A DNA stretch of 34,500 bases from a virus. The notes below the pieces were generated by a model. The model did no database searches. It was not told the DNA's origin and saw only the letters and a list, made by a program, of their open reading frames with translations. How positions within the stretch are numbered: the first letter of the stretch is position 1; every line of letters starts with the position of its first letter. This document shows, one piece after another, positions 30,346 to 34,500 of the stretch. Made by a program: the position numbers and the translations under genes. The DNA lies in the IMG/VR virus record IMGVR_UViG_3300038629_000201, positions 1 to 34,500 of that record. One strand, 5' to 3'.

Positions 30346-30841
30346 CTACAGCCTCAAAGGCCAAGGGGAATGTGAGCGCGATACCACCCTCGCCATCCTC
30401 ACCTGTTGCGAAAGGCGCTCGCGTCGATGGGTCCTGCGTTACGCGGGGCATCCACGAGGGTAGCGGGCGCTGTCTCGCCTTGTTGAACACGTACTCGTCG
30501 GGGCTCTCGTCGTCGATGTGGGGCTCTAGGAAGCCCAGGTTGATCCCCGTGCCCTCGGGCATGACGAACAGGTGGTACTGGTTCGACGTGTCCACCACGC
30601 GGAACGTCCCTGGATACAACTCCAACGCCTCACGAAGCGGACCACACAACTCGTTCTTGATCCGAAGGATCTCGCGCCAGTCGTGGATGTGCTCTTTCTT
30701 CACGCGCTTGATCGACAGGTACGTGATCCCGTTGGGAAACTCGTTCACCCTCACTTGGTAGCGGCTGTTGAGCCACACCCTCTCGCCCACTTCGGTGATC
30801 CCGAACAACCGGATCTCTTCGAACTCCGTCCACTCGCTCAT
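30335..30841 (-). CDS. DUF7694-like phage protein
   Basis: 168 residues, ATG in an ATGA overlap. 'VWLNSRYQVRVNEFPNGITYLSIKRVKKEHIHDWREILRIKNELCGPLREALELYPGTFRVVDTSNQYHLFV' fits a recurring phage domain ('...lsi.R.d....hdWRelqrIKNElvGp..EavELyPa.srlvD.aNqyHL.v') that I know as DUF7694; function unknown. The C-terminal ~50 residues are divergent. It belongs to the same tightly overlapped unit as its neighbours, upstream of the regulator genes. Confidence 0.65.
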   Translation of the reverse strand: MSEWTEFEEIRLFGITEVGERVWLNSRYQVRVNEFPNGITYLSIKRVKKEHIHDWREILRIKNELCGPLREALELYPGTFRVVDTSNQYHLFVMPEGTGINLGFLEPHIDDESPDEYVFNKARQRPLPSWMPRVTQDPSTRAPFATGEDGEGGIALTFPLAFEAVDEG

Positions 30842-31341
30842 TGTGCTCCCTCGTCATCGGGGAAGTGCTTGTTGAGGTTCTGCAGCATCATCGCGCCCCC
30901 CTCTGGCCCGTATGAGTGATAGGTCGCTCGTCTGAAAGCCTCGCGGTATTCGACCAGCTTGAAGGACTGCCCAAACTCGTCGCTATTGAACGGCAATTCT
31001 CCGATCTCCACCGTGTCCGCGCACAACTCCACGAGCGTCCACCGCTTCGCGGGGAAGTAGGTCGTTTTCCACTCTCGTTTCTCGTTCTTGTCGTGGAAGC
31101 ATGGCGTCGGGTCGATGATCGTCCCTTCGGGGGTCTCAATCCACCCGTGCATGGATGCGAGAATCCCGCTCCCGTAGCCCTCCACGTAGTATGAGCCTTC
31201 GGGTGCAAACGGGAGCGCGGACCAAGCGTTGTAGAAGCACGCCTTGTCCTGGCCTCGGACCTTCTCGCATAGCTCGCGGGAAAGCTCAAGATCTACAGCC
31301 TCGGGGCCGTATTCTGTGGCCGTCACTAGCCTCTCGCCCAT
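30838..31341 (-). CDS. Papain-like-fold candidate (NlpC/transglutaminase-type)
   Basis: ATG at 31341 in a TAATG overlap with the small TM gene (167 aa); ATG 31353 is an alternative. 'KACFYNAWSALPF' (Cys35), 'YYVEGYGSG', 'MHGWIETPEG' (His65) and 'IIDPTP' (Asp77) have the Cys-x-N ... YVEGY ... HxW ... DPT order of a family of small papain-like proteins in phages and bacteria. A catalytic Cys-His-Asp triad is therefore likely, but the substrate is unknown; it could be a peptidase, amidase or acyltransferase. The remaining C-terminal half has no recognised motif. Confidence 0.55.
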   Translation of the reverse strand: MGERLVTATEYGPEAVDLELSRELCEKVRGQDKACFYNAWSALPFAPEGSYYVEGYGSGILASMHGWIETPEGTIIDPTPCFHDKNEKREWKTTYFPAKRWTLVELCADTVEIGELPFNSDEFGQSFKLVEYREAFRRATYHSYGPEGGAMMLQNLNKHFPDDEGAQ

Positions 31342-31442
31342 TAGGTCAGCCATTCGAAAACCAAAGAGAGCAGCACGAAGATGGTGCCCAGAGTTACTGG
31401 TTCCCAGAACAGCCGCTTCCACGTTAGTGTTTTCTTGTCCAT
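31341..31442 (-). CDS. 33-residue single-TM peptide
   Basis: ATG at 31442 overlaps the previous stop (TAATG) and its TAA at 31343-31341 overlaps the next ATG (TAATG). N-terminal 'MDKKTLTWKRLFWEP' is basic, followed by a TM segment 'VTLGTIFVLLSLVFEWL'. The basic side should stay in the cytoplasm. Function unknown; it follows another membrane protein gene and the AAA+/VWA pair. Confidence 0.55.
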   Translation of the reverse strand: MDKKTLTWKRLFWEPVTLGTIFVLLSLVFEWLT

Positions 31443-31837
31443 TAGTTGAGCCTCGCACGAGCAGCCTTCTCGCTCGGGTGTGAGACCATGCCATCGGTCT
31501 GGTATCCTCGGATGATTAGCTGCTGCTGATCGACCATCGTGCCGTAGCCATTGAGCATTTTCTTGTAGCCATCCTGGCTCCACTCGCGGGTCGTCGCGCC
31601 GATCATGGCGCACACCGCGACCAGCGCCATGAGCCAAAAGCTGCCGAACCAGATCGCCATGCCAATGCACCACCACATATACCAGTCTTTCCTCGCAGCG
31701 CGTAAGAAGCCCCGCGCCCCGTCAAGCTCGCGGGCTCCCTCGCGGACCTTCTTCCACGTTCCTCGCAGCGCATAGAACACGCCTCTCGCTCCCACTAACC
31801 TGTACGTTCTCCACCATCCGAATCTCAGAATTTTCAT
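31442..31837 (-). CDS. Membrane protein downstream of AAA+/VWA pair
   Basis: 131 residues, ATG in ATGA overlap with the VWA-like gene. A basic N-terminal ~50 residues ('GWWRTYRLVGARGVFYALRGTWKKVREGARELD') precedes a Trp-rich hydrophobic stretch ('WYMWWCIGMAIWFGSFWLMALVAVCAMIG', ~52-80), probably one long or two short TM segments. The C-terminal ~50 residues are soluble, with Gln/Gly/Arg. No family recognised. Overlap with the VWA-like gene suggests the products act together. Confidence 0.6.
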   Translation of the reverse strand: MKILRFGWWRTYRLVGARGVFYALRGTWKKVREGARELDGARGFLRAARKDWYMWWCIGMAIWFGSFWLMALVAVCAMIGATTREWSQDGYKKMLNGYGTMVDQQQLIIRGYQTDGMVSHPSEKAARARLN

Positions 31838-32763
31838 CGTCCCAACTCCGGTAGCGCCGCGAGGTTTGCAGCCTGTAATTCTTCAAGCGCATTTTCGATT
31901 GAACGCTTCGCGGCTTGCTCGTCATACGAATCGGGTAGGACTACCTGCGGCACTTCCAAAATCCCCGAAGCGATAGCGGCAGGAATCACCCTGTCCACGC
32001 TGCAGTTATGCCCCAACCCACTCGGCATCGTGAAGGGGCTCGCGCAGTACCCAGCGAACAGGTAGGTCCGGAACGTCGCCCCGTGACAGATGATGCTCGC
32101 CACCGCATCCGATCTCAGGTACTCGCCAGCTTGCTTGATCCTCGCGCAGATCGCGATGTGCTCGTCGTTGCTGTGCATGTCGTTCGCACAGATGGCCGTG
32201 AGGCTCGTCTGATAGCCAGCGTTTTCGAGTATCCGAATCAGCGCCAGCGCCGAAGCACCAGACCAGAAAAGTTGCTCGTGGCTTAGGTCGCAATTTCCAC
32301 CCCAGCCTACGGCTATGTTGATGATCGGTGTGGCCACAGCCAGAGCCCTCGCAGATGTACGCCACGCGGTCTCTAGGTGCCCGTCCAACATGCGCTCCCG
32401 GTCGAACTCGTCACCATCGTCACCCCAGCGTATCCGCCTCCGGATGCCCACGGGCTCGACGACCTTCTCCATCAGCCCGGTGGCTAAAGCCATGGCTCTC
32501 TCGGAGCCTTGAGCCCAGCCCTTGTGGTGCAGCTTTTCGAGCGATTCCAGACTCTTGAGTCTGCCCAGGTAGAATGACTTCTTGATGCTCCCTTCGCCTA
32601 TCCAGCTTTTGTCTAGGTTGGCACGCTTGGCCTTGTTTTTGGCCGGGACCTTTAGGTCCATGAGATCGGGGATCTCGTGAACGTCCATGCCCACGACCCA
32701 CGTTTTTCTCGTTTCCGTGGTGCCGTAGCTTTCGACCTCCTGCTTGTGCGTCACGATATTCAT
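31834..32763 (-). CDS. VWA-like (DUF7192-type, CobT-like) partner of AAA+ ATPase
   Basis: ATG 32763 in ATGA overlap with the ATPase stop (309 aa). Its middle reads 'GIRRRIRWGDDGDEFDRERMLDGHLETAWR' (~107-136), then a Rossmann-like segment 'TPIINIAVGWGGNCDLSHEQLFWSGASALALIRILENAGYQTSLTAI' (~148-194) and a further alpha/beta half. The first part and the 'sGa.alaL...LE.aGY..' segment match the pattern of the phage DUF7192 family, a VWA-related domain. A canonical MIDAS DxSxS is not seen (here GWGGNCD), so metal binding may be lost. VWA proteins partner MoxR/CobS ATPases, as here. Confidence 0.6.
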   Translation of the reverse strand: MNIVTHKQEVESYGTTETRKTWVVGMDVHEIPDLMDLKVPAKNKAKRANLDKSWIGEGSIKKSFYLGRLKSLESLEKLHHKGWAQGSERAMALATGLMEKVVEPVGIRRRIRWGDDGDEFDRERMLDGHLETAWRTSARALAVATPIINIAVGWGGNCDLSHEQLFWSGASALALIRILENAGYQTSLTAICANDMHSNDEHIAICARIKQAGEYLRSDAVASIICHGATFRTYLFAGYCASPFTMPSGLGHNCSVDRVIPAAIASGILEVPQVVLPDSYDEQAAKRSIENALEELQAANLAALPELGR

Positions 32764-34500
32764 GCTGCCACCCCCGCCTTGTTCATCTCGTCCTGCGTCC
32801 AGCCCTTCGTGTGAGCCTTGAGCACCTTCTCGATGCTGTGGCCTCTGGCCAACGCGGTACACATTTTGTCCAGCCCACGAGTGCTCCAAACCCGCTTAAT
32901 GTTCATCTCTTCGAGATTCTTGCGGATGCCCCAGAAACGCTTGAGCACCGGCCCCGCAGCTTCTTTACCCAGCCACGCCTTCGCGATCTCGCCTTCGATC
33001 CTCGCATCGTAGTCAAGCTCAATAGTCGAGCCGACAAAGCGGTTGAGAAAAGCGGCGTCGAGCCTGTTTCTTCCCACGTACTCCATGTTCGGCCCCGTGC
33101 CCCATGTGTTAGCGGCACAAACGAAGTGGAAATCCTCGTGGCGAACGGCATACGGATTATCCACGCGGTTCGGGATGCTCAAGTGCGGGCTGCTCAGGCA
33201 CTCATTGATTATGAGAAGCACGTTCGGATTTGCAGCGTCAACTTCGTCGAGCAAGAAGAGGCCACCGTTTTCGTAGCAATCCACGAAGCTGCTTTGCAGG
33301 TAGAGGAACCGATCAGCCAGCGGAACGCCTCTCCCAAGCACCATGCCCTCGCTCATGCCCTCGGAGCACGACTGGAACCCGAAGCGTAGCTTGTAGGAAT
33401 CGGCCAAGTGCTGTGCCAAAATTCCCTTTCCGCTACCAGCGGGACCCACGAGGAACAACGGCATCTGCATGTCCAAGCACTCGCGAGCTTCGTCGAAAGC
33501 CTTGTGGGGGCACCCTTCGATCTTGTGTACTTCTCCATTCATGGAGACTTCGATCCGGCGAGGGGCGTTCAGCTTGTCGGCCACCAGATCAGCGATCTCG
33601 TTCACGTTGATCTCTGCGGGCTTCTGCTCACCCATGCCCTTCACGAGCGCCTTGACTTCCTTGCGAACCTTGGCGATCTCAGCTTTGCTGGGAGCACCCT
33701 TGCCGTTTCCGCCACCCTTGCCGATCCGGCCCTTTAGGGCCACATGGCTCTTCGTCAGAGCTTCATAAAGCTCGGTACGGATCTCCTGGCTCTCTTGGGC
33801 CACGACCTTGCGGGTCCAATCGTCCACGTCCGCCAGAGACTTCGAAAGCACCGTCACAACTTCGTTGTGGGAGGCGCTTCTGATCGCTTCGTCCGCATCC
33901 TCTCCGGTGTACGGGGCTTCGCCATCTGTCCGAAGTAGCTGCAAATTCGGGTCCCGCATGTTCTCTCGCGGTTTCGGCAGATCCTTCGGCGGATCTTGCT
34001 TGCAGCAACCTTCGGTTGAACCCTTGGGCTCACCGCACTCGGGGCACGTCGGCATCTTTGGCGTGTCGTCATCCCCGCCCTTGCCGTCGCTCTCCCCGTC
34101 ACCCTCGCCACCCCCGCTCTCGCCCTCGTCGCCGCCGTCGTCGTCACCCTCACCTTCACCTTCGGTGCCGTCGTCGCCGCCAGAGGGTCCACCGTGGCCG
34201 TTGTTGCCCTCTTCGTTCCTGCGGTCGTCCTCGCCCTCTTCGAACGCCTTCCCACGGGGCTTGGCGACCTTCTCGGTGCTGGCATCGGCACGGTAGCGTG
34301 AACCGCTATCGTCAAACCGTGGCCCAAGCTCTGCTTGCATCGCGTCACGGCCCTGCTTCATCGCATCTTCCGGCGAAGCCGCCCTGATATTCTGCTCCCG
34401 AAAGATCCGCTTTCGAGACTGTCCTTCGAGCACGTATTTTTGGGTATACGTGTACCTGTCGAGGTTTTCAGCTTCACCCTCGTATTTCTCTTCCTCGCCC
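32760..34500 (-). CDS. CobS/MoxR-type AAA+ ATPase (5' end off window)
   Basis: The frame runs through the GTG at 34433 to the right edge without a stop and has the amino-acid mix of coding sequence there ('NLDRYTYTQKYVLEGQ'), so the start is off-window. Counting from 34433: an acidic Gly/Asp/Glu-rich linker (~65-125), a CPECGEPKGSTEGCC zinc site (~130-144), a helical linker, then AAA+ with Walker A 'GPAGSGKG' (330-337), Walker B 'LFLLDEVDA' (392-400), sensor 1 'CAANTWG' (Asn442), and 'RLDAAFLNRF' (Arg465, finger). These are CobS/MoxR signatures. Such ATPases remodel proteins with a VWA partner, encoded next. Confidence 0.8.
   Translation of the reverse strand, partial: GEEEKYEGEAENLDRYTYTQKYVLEGQSRKRIFREQNIRAASPEDAMKQGRDAMQAELGPRFDDSGSRYRADASTEKVAKPRGKAFEEGEDDRRNEEGNNGHGGPSGGDDGTEGEGEGDDDGGDEGESGGGEGDGESDGKGGDDDTPKMPTCPECGEPKGSTEGCCKQDPPKDLPKPRENMRDPNLQLLRTDGEAPYTGEDADEAIRSASHNEVVTVLSKSLADVDDWTRKVVAQESQEIRTELYEALTKSHVALKGRIGKGGGNGKGAPSKAEIAKVRKEVKALVKGMGEQKPAEINVNEIADLVADKLNAPRRIEVSMNGEVHKIEGCPHKAFDEARECLDMQMPLFLVGPAGSGKGILAQHLADSYKLRFGFQSCSEGMSEGMVLGRGVPLADRFLYLQSSFVDCYENGGLFLLDEVDAANPNVLLIINECLSSPHLSIPNRVDNPYAVRHEDFHFVCAANTWGTGPNMEYVGRNRLDAAFLNRFVGSTIELDYDARIEGEIAKAWLGKEAAGPVLKRFWGIRKNLEEMNIKRVWSTRGLDKMCTALARGHSIEKVLKAHTKGWTQDEMNKAGVAA

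Noticed and set aside
1-34500. tRNA genes, CRISPR arrays, diversity-generating retroelements, integrase/attachment sites
   Set aside because: Looked for cloverleaf arms, regular direct repeats with spacers, reverse-transcriptase motifs and tyrosine/serine recombinase motifs; none seen.

Overview
This window is part of a tailed, dsDNA bacteriophage genome. By gene content it is podovirus-like: portal, scaffold and HK97-fold capsid are followed by adaptor-type proteins, a T7 gp12-like nozzle protein, three consecutive internal/ejection-type virion proteins and an M15 endolysin. There is no tape-measure, sheath or major tail-tube gene. The DNA is GC-rich (about 60 percent by eye) and almost fully coding. 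Most neighbouring genes touch or overlap (ATGA, GTGA, TAATG, TGATG). I see no tRNA, rRNA, insertion sequence, CRISPR array, integrase, terminase, DNA polymerase or phage RNA polymerase here; any of these would lie outside the window. The host cannot be read from the sequence. A near-consensus sigma70-type promoter (28790-28818) shows at least that host RNA polymerase is probably used for one operon.

Layout. The left two thirds (2-22895) are all on the plus strand. They hold a tail-fibre-like C-terminus cut by the window edge, small virion-type genes, portal (1444), acidic scaffold (3822) and major capsid (5110), with a perfect 10-bp hairpin after the capsid gene. Next come capsid-associated and connector-type proteins including three probable adaptor-fold relatives in tandem, a protein with two lectin-like jelly-roll repeats (10952), the 919-residue nozzle-type protein (12535), the internal virion proteins (15800, 16466, 17910) and a lysis region. 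The lysis region has an M15 endolysin, a 52-residue cationic repeat peptide, a 53-residue single-TM peptide and a signal-peptide/TM protein.

The right third (22892-34500) is all on the minus strand and converges on the left block, the two terminal stop codons sharing one CTAG. Reading in its own direction from the right edge: a CobS/MoxR-type AAA+ ATPase (5' end off-window), its VWA-like (DUF7192-type) partner, two membrane proteins, a papain-like-fold candidate, conserved phage proteins of unknown function (one DUF7694-like), a small gene split by an in-frame TGA, an XRE-type HTH protein and a Cys-rich protein. After the sigma70-type promoter comes a recombination/replication operon: small Zn-ribbon and unknown proteins, an excisionase-like HTH, a YqaJ-type exonuclease, a second Zn ribbon, a RecT annealase, a hidden 32-residue TM peptide, a replication protein, a DnaB-like helicase, a VRR-NUC nuclease and a final nuclease-like protein.

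The exonuclease and RecT would form a single-strand-annealing recombination pair, and the replication protein plus helicase the fork-loading module. The AAA+/VWA pair with adjacent membrane proteins is the least understood part. A genome-wide oddity is the palindrome CTGCAG, which I count by eye about 49 times on both sides of the genome, several times the chance expectation.
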